Source of the DNA: Poriferisulfidus sp965221375 | Lineage (GTDB): Bacteria; Pseudomonadota; Gammaproteobacteria; Poriferisulfidales; Poriferisulfidaceae | Assembly: GCA_965221375.1 (NCBI GenBank) | Contig: OZ244883.1 | Span: forward strand, 186,001-250,000 | Direction of reading: 5' to 3' | Length of the DNA: 64,000 bases | Shown here: positions 41,950-50,299 of the stretch, in pieces | Position numbering within the stretch: position 1 is the first letter of the stretch | How the letters are laid out: each line of letters opens with the position of its first letter | Notes under the pieces: model-generated | Told to the model about the DNA's origin: nothing | The model's database searches: none | Seen by the model: only the letters and a program-made list of their open reading frames with translations | Program-made: the position numbers and the translations under genes

Positions 41950-43575
41950 ATGAGTCTCGTCGCCGGGGTGTGGCCCACAGCCGTGTGGCGCTGGGGCAAC
42001 GGCCTGTTGGCTGCGGTCATCTTAATTCCGCTGCTGATTATTTTCGGCGCCTGGCTGGTGCCGGCCACGGAGGTCTGGACGCATCTGGCGGCCACCTCGA
42101 TGGTTCGTCTGATCGGCAATACGCTGCTGTTGATGCTGGGAGTGGCGTTCGGGGCGGGGTGTGTCGGCGTCAGTCTGGCGTGGCTGGTGTGCGCCTACGA
42201 TTTCCCCGGACGACGCTGGTTTGACTGGGCGCTGATGCTGCCGTTCGCCTTGCCGACCTATGTCATGGCCTTTGTGTTTTTGGGCACCATGGATTTCAGC
42301 GGCCCCGTCCAGGAAGGTGTGCGGCAGGTGTTGGGATTGCCGTCGACCTGGAGTCTGGAAGTGCGCCACGCCGGCGGCGTTATTTTTGTGATGACTCTGG
42401 TGTTGTATCCCTATGTGTACCTTCTGGCGCGAGGGGCCTTTCTCAAGCAGGGCTCCGCGGTCCTGGAGGCGGCGCGCTCGCTGGGGTTGTCGAGCCGGCA
42501 AAGTTTTTATCGGGTCGCACTGCCCATGGCGCGCCCGGCCATCGCTGCCGGCATCGGTCTTGCGGTAATGGAGGCGTTGGCGGATTTCGGCGCCGTCGCG
42601 GTGTTCAATTACGACACCTTCACTACCGCCATTTACAAGGCCTGGTTTGGTTTTTTTGATCTGCAGGCAGCCAGCCAGCTGGCCTCGTTATTGCTGTTGT
42701 TTGTCTTGACTTTGGTGTTTCTGGAGCGCTGGGGGCGGGCGCGAGCCCGGTATGACGATCTGAGCCGCCCGATGCGGGAACGTCCGCAGCGGCTGCGCGG
42801 CGCCAAGGCCGCTTACGCCTGCGGCTATTGCCTGCTGATCCTGTTTTTGGCGTTTATCGTGCCGATGTTCCAATTACTCAGTTGGGCGGGGCTGCATTTT
42901 GAGGATGTCGATGCGGGTTTTTTATCGCTGACCGGGCACACGCTGTTCTTGGGCGCTCTGGCGGCGGGGGTGACGACGGCCGCAGCGTTTTTTATGGCCT
43001 ATGCCGTACACCGGGACCGCGGACACTGGACGCGACTCGGCACACGCATTGCCACGCTGGGCTATGCCCTGCCCGGCTCGGTGCTGGCCGTGGCGGTGAT
43101 GTTGTCGCTCAGTTGGCTGGACGCGCAGATCAGCGCCGGCTGGACGTGGCTGACCGGGGGAATGTGGGAGTGGGTCTTGACCGGCAGCCTGGCGGGTCTG
43201 ATACTGGCGTACTTTGCCCGGTTTTTGGCGTTGGCGTTCAACCCCATCGACAGCGCGATGGAGCAGGTACGCCCGAGCCTGCTTGAAGCGGCGCAGTCCC
43301 TGCGCCTGGGAGGCCTGGAATTGGCGCGCAAGGTGTACTTGCCGATTCTGCGCCCGGGTCTGTTGACCGCGATCTTGCTGGTGCTGGTGGATGTGATGAA
43401 AGAAATGCCGGCGACCCTGCTATTGCGACCCCTGGAGTGGGATACGCTGGCGGTGCGCATCTACGGGCTGTCTTCGGAAGGGTTGTGGGAACGGGCCGCG
43501 GTGCCGGCGGTGATTTTGGTGGCGGTCGGCCTGGTGCCGGTACTGCTGTTGGCGTGGCGCAGTCGTCGGCATTGA
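41950..43575 (+). CDS. Fe(III) ABC transporter permease
   Basis: A 541-aa inner-membrane protein of about twelve hydrophobic segments, built from two repeated permease halves, as in FbpB/SfuB. EAA loops are visible in each half: LEAARSLGLSSRQSFYRVALP at about residues 174-194 (two short pieces around LEAARSLGLS) and LLEAAQSLRLGGLELARKVY near 460. It starts 7 bases after the binding-protein stop and passes Fe(III) released in the periplasm to the cytosol. Confidence 0.93.
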   Translation: MSLVAGVWPTAVWRWGNGLLAAVILIPLLIIFGAWLVPATEVWTHLAATSMVRLIGNTLLLMLGVAFGAGCVGVSLAWLVCAYDFPGRRWFDWALMLPFALPTYVMAFVFLGTMDFSGPVQEGVRQVLGLPSTWSLEVRHAGGVIFVMTLVLYPYVYLLARGAFLKQGSAVLEAARSLGLSSRQSFYRVALPMARPAIAAGIGLAVMEALADFGAVAVFNYDTFTTAIYKAWFGFFDLQAASQLASLLLLFVLTLVFLERWGRARARYDDLSRPMRERPQRLRGAKAAYACGYCLLILFLAFIVPMFQLLSWAGLHFEDVDAGFLSLTGHTLFLGALAAGVTTAAAFFMAYAVHRDRGHWTRLGTRIATLGYALPGSVLAVAVMLSLSWLDAQISAGWTWLTGGMWEWVLTGSLAGLILAYFARFLALAFNPIDSAMEQVRPSLLEAAQSLRLGGLELARKVYLPILRPGLLTAILLVLVDVMKEMPATLLLRPLEWDTLAVRIYGLSSEGLWERAAVPAVILVAVGLVPVLLLAWRSRRH

Positions 43576-43585
43576 GGGGTTAGCG

Positions 43586-44629
43586 ATGGCGTTGCTGGAT
43601 TTGGAACGAATTTGTTGCGCCTATGGGGAGTGGCCGGCGTTGCGCGAGGTGTCCCTGCAAATTGAGAGAGGCGACATCGCGGCGTTGTTGGGTCCTTCCG
43701 GCAGCGGCAAGACGACGGCCTTGCGGGCGGTCATGGGTTTTGAGCCATTGCAGGAGGGCGTGCTGCGCATTGACGGCGAAGTGATGGCGACCTCCCGCCA
43801 CAGTGTTCCGCCCGAGCGCCGCCCGGTCGGCATGGTGTTTCAGGATCGGGCACTGTTCCCGCATATGACGATCGAGACCAATATTGCCGTCGGGATTCGC
43901 CATCGCCCGCGGGCCGAGCAAAAACGCATCACCGGCGAACTGCTGGAAATTACCCGTTTGACCGGTTACGGAGAGCAGTACCCTCACGAGCTGTCGGGCG
44001 GGCAGCAGGCGCGCGTGGCGCTGGCGCGGGCCCTGGCTCCGCGTCCGCGTCTGTTGCTGCTGGATGAGCCGTTCGCCAGTCTGGATGAAGGATTGCGCGA
44101 GCGGTTAAGCGTGGAAGTGCGCCAGATTCTCAAAGAAACGGAAAGCACGGCATTGCTGGTGACCCATCATCACCAGGAGGCGTTTGCGATGGGCGATCAG
44201 GTGGGGGTCATTATGGAGGGTCGGCTGCAGCAGTGGGCGCCGCCCTACGACATTTATCACCGGCCGGTGTCTCGCCAGGTAGCCACGTTCGTGGGCCGCA
44301 GCGTTTCCGTGCCGGCGGTGTTGCGTTCGGGGAAAGATTTGGAGACCGAGCTCGGAGTGCTGAACAATGCGCACGCATTTCCCCAGCCGGCCGGCGCCCA
44401 AATGGAAGTCATGTTGCGCCCCGACGATGTGCTGCTGGATGACCACGGCCCCATTCGGGCGACCGTGGTCGGGCGGGTCTTCAAGGGCGACCGCACGCTG
44501 TATACGCTGCGGCTGCCTTCCGGCCTGCGGCTGTTGGCCGTGGCTCCCAGCCACAACGATTTGCCGCTGGGCTCAACGGCGCGGGCCCGACTTGACTTGG
44601 AACACCTGGTGGTGTTCCCGGCCCATTAG
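43586..44629 (+). CDS. Fe(III) ABC transporter ATP-binding protein
   Basis: A 347-aa ATPase of the FbpC/SfuC class. Walker A GPSGSGKTT is at about residue 36, signature LSGGQQARVALARAL at about 133, and Walker B LLLLDEPFASLD at about 153. A C-terminal regulatory (TOBE-type) domain follows from about 240. It is ten bases after the permease. It converges with znuA, with only two bases between the stop codons, and I see no terminator. Confidence 0.93.
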   Translation: MALLDLERICCAYGEWPALREVSLQIERGDIAALLGPSGSGKTTALRAVMGFEPLQEGVLRIDGEVMATSRHSVPPERRPVGMVFQDRALFPHMTIETNIAVGIRHRPRAEQKRITGELLEITRLTGYGEQYPHELSGGQQARVALARALAPRPRLLLLDEPFASLDEGLRERLSVEVRQILKETESTALLVTHHHQEAFAMGDQVGVIMEGRLQQWAPPYDIYHRPVSRQVATFVGRSVSVPAVLRSGKDLETELGVLNNAHAFPQPAGAQMEVMLRPDDVLLDDHGPIRATVVGRVFKGDRTLYTLRLPSGLRLLAVAPSHNDLPLGSTARARLDLEHLVVFPAH

Positions 44630-44631
44630 AT

Positions 44632-45588
44632 TTAGGGCGTGAGGCAGTCCCGCAAAGCGGCCGCATTGCGACGCATCAGGGTTTCATACATGCCTTCTCC
44701 GGGCGGCAAATCCACTCCGACCGGATCCAGAACGCCGTAACGGGATTGCGAATCTTCGGCAAGGACCTGGGCGGCCCGGACGTTGAACTGGGGCTCGGAT
44801 AAAACACAGACGGCCTGCCGCTGTTTCAAAATGTCCCGAAGTTCCACCAGTCGGGCGGGCCCGGGCATCTGCTCGGCGGCACCGATGGTGATGGCGCCGA
44901 CCGCCAGCAGGCCGTAGCGTCTTTCCAGATACTGCCAGGCATCGTGCAGCACGATAAAGCCGCGGCCTTGGACCGGAGCCAACATCTGCGCCATCTCTTC
45001 GTGCAGCGCTTGAAGGCGGGCAATCGCTTCACGTGCATTGGCCCGGTAGGTTTTGCTGCGCAAAGGGTCGATCTGATGCAGCGCTTCCGCCATGGCCTCC
45101 ACCAGTGCCATCGCGCTGATCGGATCAAGCCAAACGTGCACATCATGGCCGGCGTGCTCCCCATGCCCATGATGGTGGTGTCCATGGTCCGACTCGCCGT
45201 CATGCTGCTCCAGGTAAGTGCTCCAAAGACCCCCGGTGCGCACTTCAAAAAGACCGATCCCCGGCGCATTTGCAAGTCGCAGCGTCATCGTGTTCTGCGA
45301 TAGCGTCTCAATCGGGCGAGTCAGAAAAGTCTCCAACTGGGGTCCGATCCAGACCACCAGGTCGGCGCGCTGCAGGGCTTGGGCGTCGGAGGGGCGCAAG
45401 GCGTAGTGGTGCGGAGATTCACTGCCCCGCAGAAGCAGATGCGGCTCGCCGACACCACGCATGACTTGGGTCAGCAGCGAATGAACCGGCTTGATAGAGG
45501 CGACGACTGCGGGCCCTTCGGCGAAAGCGAGGGAAGTTGCGAGCAACAGCCCGCCCAGCCCCAGTCCTTTGAGAGGTAATGAAAGCAT
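44632..45588 (-). CDS. znuA: Zinc ABC transporter substrate-binding protein
   Basis: Periplasmic zinc-binding protein of the high-affinity ZnuABC importer. From ATG 45588 it is 318 aa with a signal peptide (LGGLLLATSLAFAEG). The histidine-rich charged loop (HGHHHHGHGEHAGHD) lies at about 125-140. The zinc histidines are in SPHHYALRPSD, VHVWLDP and VLHDAWQY. The frame runs 124 codons further upstream through the regulatory region and zur, which I reject. It is divergent from zur, with Zur-type boxes between. Confidence 0.94.
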   Translation of the reverse strand: MLSLPLKGLGLGGLLLATSLAFAEGPAVVASIKPVHSLLTQVMRGVGEPHLLLRGSESPHHYALRPSDAQALQRADLVVWIGPQLETFLTRPIETLSQNTMTLRLANAPGIGLFEVRTGGLWSTYLEQHDGESDHGHHHHGHGEHAGHDVHVWLDPISAMALVEAMAEALHQIDPLRSKTYRANAREAIARLQALHEEMAQMLAPVQGRGFIVLHDAWQYLERRYGLLAVGAITIGAAEQMPGPARLVELRDILKQRQAVCVLSEPQFNVRAAQVLAEDSQSRYGVLDPVGVDLPPGEGMYETLMRRNAAALRDCLTP

Positions 45589-45611
45589 CAATTTAGCGCA
45601 AGCAAGGATGT

Positions 45612-45647
45612 GATATAGTATAACAGAATATCTGCGATATAATAACA
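45612..45647. promoter_or_regulatory. Zur boxes between znuA and zur
   Basis: GATATAGTATAAC at 45612-45624 matches 12 of 13 positions of the Zur consensus GTTATANTATAAC. A second, shorter site GATATAATAAC lies at 45636-45646. They lie between the divergent znuA (minus) and zur-znuCB (plus) genes, so one repressor could control both in response to zinc. Confidence 0.7.
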
Positions 45648-45697
45648 AAAATTTTCGGTCGCAACCTCGACAAGACTTAAAAATCATAGTAAGTTCA

Positions 45698-46159
45698 ATG
45701 CCTTCCAGACACAACCACCGAGCGTGCATCAAACAGGCGCTGGCCAATGCGGAGCAACAATGCCGACGCAAGGGAACCCGCTTGACGACCAATCGCCGAG
45801 AAGTGCTCCGGCATCTGCTGGAGGGACACCAGGCGATGGGCGCGTATGAGATTGTCAAGCGTATGGATTGGAAGGACCGGTGCCCGGCTCCGGCGCAGGT
45901 GTATCGTGCCTTGGACTTCTTGGAAGCGATGGGCCTCGCCCACCGGGTGGCCAGCCGCAATGCGTACGCAGCCTGCTACAAGGGACCGCAACAACACGGC
46001 GCGGTTCTGCTGGTGTGCGAAGAATGCGGCGCTGTCGAGGAAGTGACAGGAACCCATATGGACCAGGCGATGCGAGATGTGGCATTGCAGTCCGGTTTCT
46101 CCGTGCGTGAGCCGATTCTGGAGGCTGTCGGACACTGTTCTGCCTGCGCGACGACATGA
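45698..46159 (+). CDS. zur: Zinc uptake regulator Zur (Fur family)
   Basis: A 153-aa Fur-family repressor that binds the znu promoters when zinc is sufficient. A winged-helix N-terminal part contains LTTNRREVLRHLLEGH, and VYRALDFLEAMGLAHRV is the DNA-recognition region. The structural zinc cysteines are in VCEECG (about residues 108-112) and HCSAC (near the C-terminus). It overlaps znuC by four bases and lies divergent from znuA, matching a zinc rather than iron role. Confidence 0.93.
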   Translation: MPSRHNHRACIKQALANAEQQCRRKGTRLTTNRREVLRHLLEGHQAMGAYEIVKRMDWKDRCPAPAQVYRALDFLEAMGLAHRVASRNAYAACYKGPQQHGAVLLVCEECGAVEEVTGTHMDQAMRDVALQSGFSVREPILEAVGHCSACATT

Positions 46160-46878
46160 CGTCGCGGATTCTGCTTTCCGGGCACGGCGTCGGGGTGCAC
46201 CGCAAGGGACGCTGGCTGATTTACGACATCGACATTGAAATTGCCGCCGGCGAGGTGGTCACGCTGGTCGGCCCCAACGGCGGCGGCAAAAGCACACTGG
46301 TCAAAACACTGCTCGGTCTGATGAAACCGGATGCGGGGCAGGTGATGCGCGACCCGAAGGTGCGCATCGGCTACGTGCCACCTGCCGACCCATTGCAGTT
46401 TGAGTTGCCGATGAGTGTCCGGCGCCTGATGTCTTTGACTGCGTACCACTCTGCGGTGGAAATCGATAAAGCGCTTGAAGAGACCGGCGCCCAGCATCTT
46501 CTGGATGCCCAGGTCAATCATCTGTCCCATGGCGAACTGCAGCGCGCCATGCTGGCCCGGGCCCTGTTGCCTGAGCCGGAGTTGCTGGTCATGGACGAAC
46601 CGTTGCGCGGGGTGGACTTCTCCAGCGAAGCGACGCTGTACCAGTTGATTTCGGATGTGGTGGCCCGACGCCATTGTGCGGTGCTGATGACCAGTCACGA
46701 TCTGCACTACGTGATGAGTTGTACCGATCGCGTGGTCTGCCTCAACGGTACGGTGCGCTGCGCGGGAGTCCCCGGCGATGCGGTTCTGAATCCGGAATTT
46801 CGCGAATTGTTCGGCGCACGGGCCGATGTCTACCAGCACGTGCGCCACCAGTGCACGGCAGAGCAGAGCGCCTCCTAG
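46156..46878 (+). CDS. znuC: Zinc ABC transporter ATP-binding protein
   Basis: A 240-aa ATPase that drives zinc import with ZnuA and ZnuB. Walker A is GPNGGGKST at about residue 37. The signature is slightly unusual, LSHGELQRAMLARAL, with H for G at the third position, as often seen in ZnuC. Walker B is LLVMDEPLRGVD and the switch histidine is in LMTSHDLHYVM. It overlaps zur by ATGA and is followed by znuB after six bases. Confidence 0.94.
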   Translation: MTSRILLSGHGVGVHRKGRWLIYDIDIEIAAGEVVTLVGPNGGGKSTLVKTLLGLMKPDAGQVMRDPKVRIGYVPPADPLQFELPMSVRRLMSLTAYHSAVEIDKALEETGAQHLLDAQVNHLSHGELQRAMLARALLPEPELLVMDEPLRGVDFSSEATLYQLISDVVARRHCAVLMTSHDLHYVMSCTDRVVCLNGTVRCAGVPGDAVLNPEFRELFGARADVYQHVRHQCTAEQSAS

Positions 46879-46884
46879 AACCAC

Positions 46885-47733
46885 ATGCTGGACGATTTCT
46901 TTGCCCGCGCGTTGCTGGCCGCCATCGGCGTGGCCGTGGTGGCCGGGCCAATCGGTTGTGTGCTTCTGTGGAAGCGCCGGGCGTATTTCGGCGACACCAT
47001 GGCGCATTCGGCCCTTTTGGGGTTGGCGATCGGGGTGCTGACGGGCCTGAGTTCGGAAGTCGGCGTGTTTGTGGTCGTGCTTTTGGTGGCCATGGCGGTG
47101 GTCGCCCTCGGGCGCGTCTCGCCACTGGCCAGCGATACCATCCTCGGCGTATTCGCACACTCGACGCTGGCGCTGGGATTGGTGACCTTGTCGCTGGCGG
47201 ACAGTTATCGCGTGTATGACATGAACACCTATTTGTTCGGCGATGTGTTGTCGGTACGGGCGAGTGATGTAGCCCTGATTTGGACGGGCGTGACAGTCAG
47301 CCTGCTGATTTTGGCCGCCATTTGGAGGCCGTTGGTGGCCGCCACTTTGCATGAGGGCATGGCGGCGGCCGAAGGCGCTCAACCTTTCCGCAATCAGCTG
47401 CTCTATACAGCGCTGGTGGCGGCGGTCGTCGCGGTGGGAATGAAAGTGGTGGGGGTGCTGTTGATTGTCGCGCTGATGATTGTGCCGGCCGCCGCCGCGC
47501 GTGTGTTGTCGCGCACTCCCGAGCAGATGGCGCTTCTGGCCGCCGTGCTTGGTGTGACGGCAAGCGTGCTGGGCCTGTACGGCTCTTTATGGTTGGATAC
47601 GCCTTCCGGGCCGTCGATCGTATCTGTGGCCGCGCTTATCTTTTTGTTGTGCATCGCCGGGGCCGGAGTGCATGCGTGGCTGCACGCAAATGTCAGGCGT
47701 AGCAGCCCTCGAGTTCCAGAAGACGACGTTTGA
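46885..47733 (+). CDS. znuB: Zinc ABC transporter permease
   Basis: A 282-aa inner-membrane permease of the ZnuB/ABC-3 family with about eight hydrophobic segments. Family stretches: GPIGCVLLWKRRAYFGDTMA, HSALLGLAIG, and KVVGVLLIVALMIVPAAAAR. It forms the pore for zinc with the ZnuC ATPase. The last 41 bases overlap the convergent ogt gene on the other strand. Confidence 0.94.
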   Translation: MLDDFFARALLAAIGVAVVAGPIGCVLLWKRRAYFGDTMAHSALLGLAIGVLTGLSSEVGVFVVVLLVAMAVVALGRVSPLASDTILGVFAHSTLALGLVTLSLADSYRVYDMNTYLFGDVLSVRASDVALIWTGVTVSLLILAAIWRPLVAATLHEGMAAAEGAQPFRNQLLYTALVAAVVAVGMKVVGVLLIVALMIVPAAAARVLSRTPEQMALLAAVLGVTASVLGLYGSLWLDTPSGPSIVSVAALIFLLCIAGAGVHAWLHANVRRSSPRVPEDDV

Positions 47734-48193
47734 TTTCCAGCATTTGCGCGGAACGCGACGGGGCCAGCGGACCGCCGTAGCCGCCCAACCCGTCGTTGCG
47801 CACGACGCGGTGGCAGGGTCGCAGAATGCAGATGGGATTGCGTCCGTTGGCGGTGCCGACCGAGCGGGGACTGCCTCCGACCTTCGCGGCAATCTGCGCA
47901 TACGTGCGGGTCTGCCCGTAGGGAATTTTTACCAGCGCATTCCAGACTTTGCGACGGTAGGGACTAATCGCATCCGCACAAGCCAGGGGCACATCAAATG
48001 CTTGGCGCCGACCGGCGAAATATTCGCGCAATTGCGCTGCAGTCTGGCGGGTCAGATCGTTGGGTTGCTGCGAGCCGCCTGTGCCAAGATCCCATCGGAA
48101 GAATACGGCTTCCAAGCCATTTGGGCTGGCATGGATTTCGACCGGCAAACCCAAAGGGGTGTCGAGAAGCTCCCAGGCGTCAGGAGCAGACAC
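47693..48193 (-). CDS. ogt: Methylated-DNA-protein cysteine methyltransferase
   Basis: Suicide DNA-repair protein that takes alkyl groups from O6-alkylguanine onto a cysteine. It is 166 aa. The acceptor motif is PCHRVVRNDGLGGYGG at about 125-140. SPYRRKVWNALVKIPYGQTRTY is the family DNA-binding region (short pieces VWNALVKIPYGQTRTY). It starts six bases downstream of the rplS stop and overlaps znuB 3' to 3' by 41 bases. Confidence 0.93.
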   Translation of the reverse strand: MSAPDAWELLDTPLGLPVEIHASPNGLEAVFFRWDLGTGGSQQPNDLTRQTAAQLREYFAGRRQAFDVPLACADAISPYRRKVWNALVKIPYGQTRTYAQIAAKVGGSPRSVGTANGRNPICILRPCHRVVRNDGLGGYGGPLAPSRSAQMLEIKRRLLELEGCYA

Positions 48194-48199
48194 CAGGGC

Positions 48200-48556
48200 T
48201 CAACCGCGAAGTTTTTCTTTGATGCGGGCGGCTTTGCCGGTCCGGCCGCGCAAGTAATACAACTTGGCGCGTCGTACCTTGCCTCGCCGTTTGACGGCGA
48301 TCGCGTCGATTAAGGGGCTGTGCAGCTGGAAGACGCGCTCCACGCCTTCGCCGTGGGAGATTTTACGTACCGTAAAAGAAGAGTTGAGACCGCGATTGCG
48401 TCGGGCAATCACGACGCCTTCGAATACCTGTAGTCGCTCGCGTTCGCCTTCGCGCACCTTGACGGAGACCGCAACCGTATCGCCTGGAGCGAAGTCCACC
48501 TCTGCCAAATCCTGGCGCATCTGCGCCTGTTCCAGTTCCTTAATCACCGCGCTCAC
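48200..48556 (-). CDS. rplS: 50S ribosomal protein L19
   Basis: Ribosomal protein at the 30S/50S interface. It is 118 aa. FAPGDTVAVSVKVREGERER and SFTVRKISHGEGVERVF are typical; the sequence ends in a basic, arginine/lysine-rich tail (RAKLYYLRGRTGKAARIKEK). The gene overlaps trmD by 17 bases. It is the fourth gene of the conserved rpsP-rimM-trmD-rplS operon. Confidence 0.97.
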   Translation of the reverse strand: MSAVIKELEQAQMRQDLAEVDFAPGDTVAVSVKVREGERERLQVFEGVVIARRNRGLNSSFTVRKISHGEGVERVFQLHSPLIDAIAVKRRGKVRRAKLYYLRGRTGKAARIKEKLRG

Positions 48557-49304
48557 GGCTTGCCTCCCTGCCGATGCTGGTCAAGTAGTCGTCGAGTAAT
48601 TCCTGGTCTTGTGCGCTCAGGGACGCACGTCGAAGCAGGTCTGGGCGGCGCAGGAAAGTTCGTCCAAGAGCTTCCCGCCTGCGCCAGCGGTCTATTTTGC
48701 CATGATTTCCGGATAAAAGTACTTCCGGCACCGGTAAACCGGCAATGTTTTCGGGTCGGGTGTAGTGCGGACAGTCCAGCAGGCCGTCACTGAAAGAATC
48801 CTGCTGGGCCGACTCGGCGCAGCCCAATACCCCCGGCAAAAGACGGGTGATGGCGTCAATGACCACCGCCGCCGCCAGCTCGCCGCCGCTGAGCACATAG
48901 TCGCCGATCGACCATTCGGCATCCGCATGGCGCTGCAGGAAACGTTCATCCACACCCTCGTAACGTCCGGCAACCAGAATCAACCCCGACTCGTCAGCGG
49001 CTTCCTGTGCCAGCGCCTGTGAGAACAGGGTGCCCTGGGGCGTCAGGGCGATGGTTCGGGCGTTCGGGTTGGCTTGGCGGGCGGCTTGGTGGGCTTGCGC
49101 CAAAGGTTCGTAGCACATCACCATGCCGGGGCCTCCGCCATAGGGGCGGTCATCGACCGCATGATGCGGCGGCGGCGCATAGGCGCGGGGGTTGATGCAT
49201 TCCACTTCAATGTGCGCCTGCTCGCGAGCCCGGGCGATGATGCCGGCTTTGACGACCGCCTCGACGATCTCCGGCAACAGGCACACCACGGTAAAGCGCA
49301 TCAT
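48540..49304 (-). CDS. trmD: tRNA (guanine-N1)-methyltransferase
   Basis: SPOUT-class enzyme that methylates G37 in tRNA, preventing frameshifts. It is 254 aa. The knot-region motifs are present: DRPYGGGPGMVMCYEPL, ILVAGRYEGVDERFLQ, SIGDYVLSGGELAAAVVIDA and RLLPGVLG. It starts in the final codons of rimM, overlapping by four bases, and ends inside rplS. Confidence 0.97.
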   Translation of the reverse strand: MMRFTVVCLLPEIVEAVVKAGIIARAREQAHIEVECINPRAYAPPPHHAVDDRPYGGGPGMVMCYEPLAQAHQAARQANPNARTIALTPQGTLFSQALAQEAADESGLILVAGRYEGVDERFLQRHADAEWSIGDYVLSGGELAAAVVIDAITRLLPGVLGCAESAQQDSFSDGLLDCPHYTRPENIAGLPVPEVLLSGNHGKIDRWRRREALGRTFLRRPDLLRRASLSAQDQELLDDYLTSIGREASRERGD

Positions 49305-49879
49305 GACTCGGTGATTCCGTCCCAGCGCACGTCGATGCGCCGACTCGCGAGATCGACACCTAGGATAACCTGGTCCGGCACATACGGCACCAGGTATTCC
49401 TGGTCTCCCTGGATGAGCAGGACGTCGTGGGCCCCGGTCTCCAAAACGCGACGCACTTCCCCCAGTTCCCGGCCCTGTTGGTCAAAGGCCTGCAGGCCGA
49501 GCAATTGATAGTGGTAATACTCGCCGGCCGGCAGAGGGGGGAATTGTGAATCCGCAATCCAGACTTCACTGCCGCGCAGGGTGTCGGCCTGGTCGCGGTC
49601 GTGAATGTCCAGCAGCTTGACGATCAGACCGCGAGGGGTCTCCCGTCCTGCCTCCAGTTGGTAGAAGTGTTGGGTGCCCTCGGCGCGCAACTGCCAGGGC
49701 TGATAGTGCAGCAGGTTACCGGCCGGTTGGGTGTGTGAGCGAATCCGCAGCCAGCCGCGCACGCCGTGCGGTCCCAGCACTGCGCCGCACAAGACGTAAG
49801 CGTCTGCGCCGCCGGCGTCGCTGTCGGGATGAACCGCCGCCTCAGGAGGCGGCTTCTTGTTGGGCGTGTTGGCGGACAA
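49301..49879 (-). CDS. rimM: 16S rRNA processing protein RimM
   Basis: Ribosome maturation factor that binds S19 and the 30S head. The N-terminal domain VLCGAVLGPHGVRGWLRIRSH and the PRC-barrel domain (GSEVWIADSQFPPLP...YYHYQLLG) are clear. No ATG occurs in frame between the rpsP stop and the conserved region. I take TTG at 49879 (192 aa), which overlaps rpsP by 38 bases. A TTG at 49792 would delete part of the first beta strand. The start is therefore uncertain while the product is not. Confidence 0.88.
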   Translation of the reverse strand: MSANTPNKKPPPEAAVHPDSDAGGADAYVLCGAVLGPHGVRGWLRIRSHTQPAGNLLHYQPWQLRAEGTQHFYQLEAGRETPRGLIVKLLDIHDRDQADTLRGSEVWIADSQFPPLPAGEYYHYQLLGLQAFDQQGRELGEVRRVLETGAHDVLLIQGDQEYLVPYVPDQVILGVDLASRRIDVRWDGITES

Positions 49880-50099
49880 GTTGTGCAGCCCGCTCGGACA
49901 TTTTCGCCCCTTGCTGCACCCAATACTGCACGCGTTCGTGATCGACGCGCAACGTGACTTCTTGGCCTTTGGCCAGCGGATTGAAAAAGCCAAGCCGTTC
50001 CAGGTAGCCGCTGTCGCGCGGCTTGCGCGAGTCAGTGACGACCAAATGATAAAACGGGCGCTTTTTGGCGCCGGCGCGGGAGAGACGGATTGTAACCAA
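49842..50099 (-). CDS. rpsP: 30S ribosomal protein S16
   Basis: Ribosomal protein of the 30S body, 85 aa. The N-terminus MVTIRLSRAGAKKRPFYHLV is diagnostic, followed by DSRKPRDSGYLERLGFFNP. It is the first gene of the rpsP-rimM-trmD-rplS operon. Upstream (50100-50216) there is no gene; the promoter should be there. ffh, often further upstream, is not present; a tRNA gene and rpoD are there instead. Confidence 0.97.
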   Translation of the reverse strand: MVTIRLSRAGAKKRPFYHLVVTDSRKPRDSGYLERLGFFNPLAKGQEVTLRVDHERVQYWVQQGAKMSERAAQLVRQHAQQEAAS

Positions 50100-50216
50100 G
50101 AAAAAATCCTCTTTTGTTCGGCGAGGCAGGGCTGAAAGGCGGCTTATTTTAGCAGATGACCGCTGGTTTTCCGGCGTGTCAACGCAAACACTTTGCCGGA
50201 CTTCAGAGGGCGGGGT

Positions 50217-50293
50217 TGGTGGGCCTGGCAGGACTCGAACCTGCGACCAAAGGATTATGAGTCCCCTGCTCTAACCAGCTGAGCTACAGGCCC
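50217..50293 (-). tRNA. tRNA-Ile2 (CAU anticodon, lysidine type)
   Basis: Minus-strand cloverleaf with acceptor stem GGGCCTG/CAGGCCC, anticodon loop CTCATAA (CAU), T-arm GCAGG-TTCGAGT-CCTGC and encoded CCA. The anticodon arm and body match the minor isoleucine tRNA, whose C34 is changed to lysidine by TilS to read AUA, better than initiator or elongator tRNA-Met. It lies between rpoD and rpsP. Confidence 0.85.
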
Positions 50294-50299
50294 GGGCCG

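Noticed and set aside
45589..45960. A 124-codon upstream extension of znuA
   Set aside because: The signal peptide and ATG 45588 mark the true start, and the extension crosses the Zur boxes and zur.
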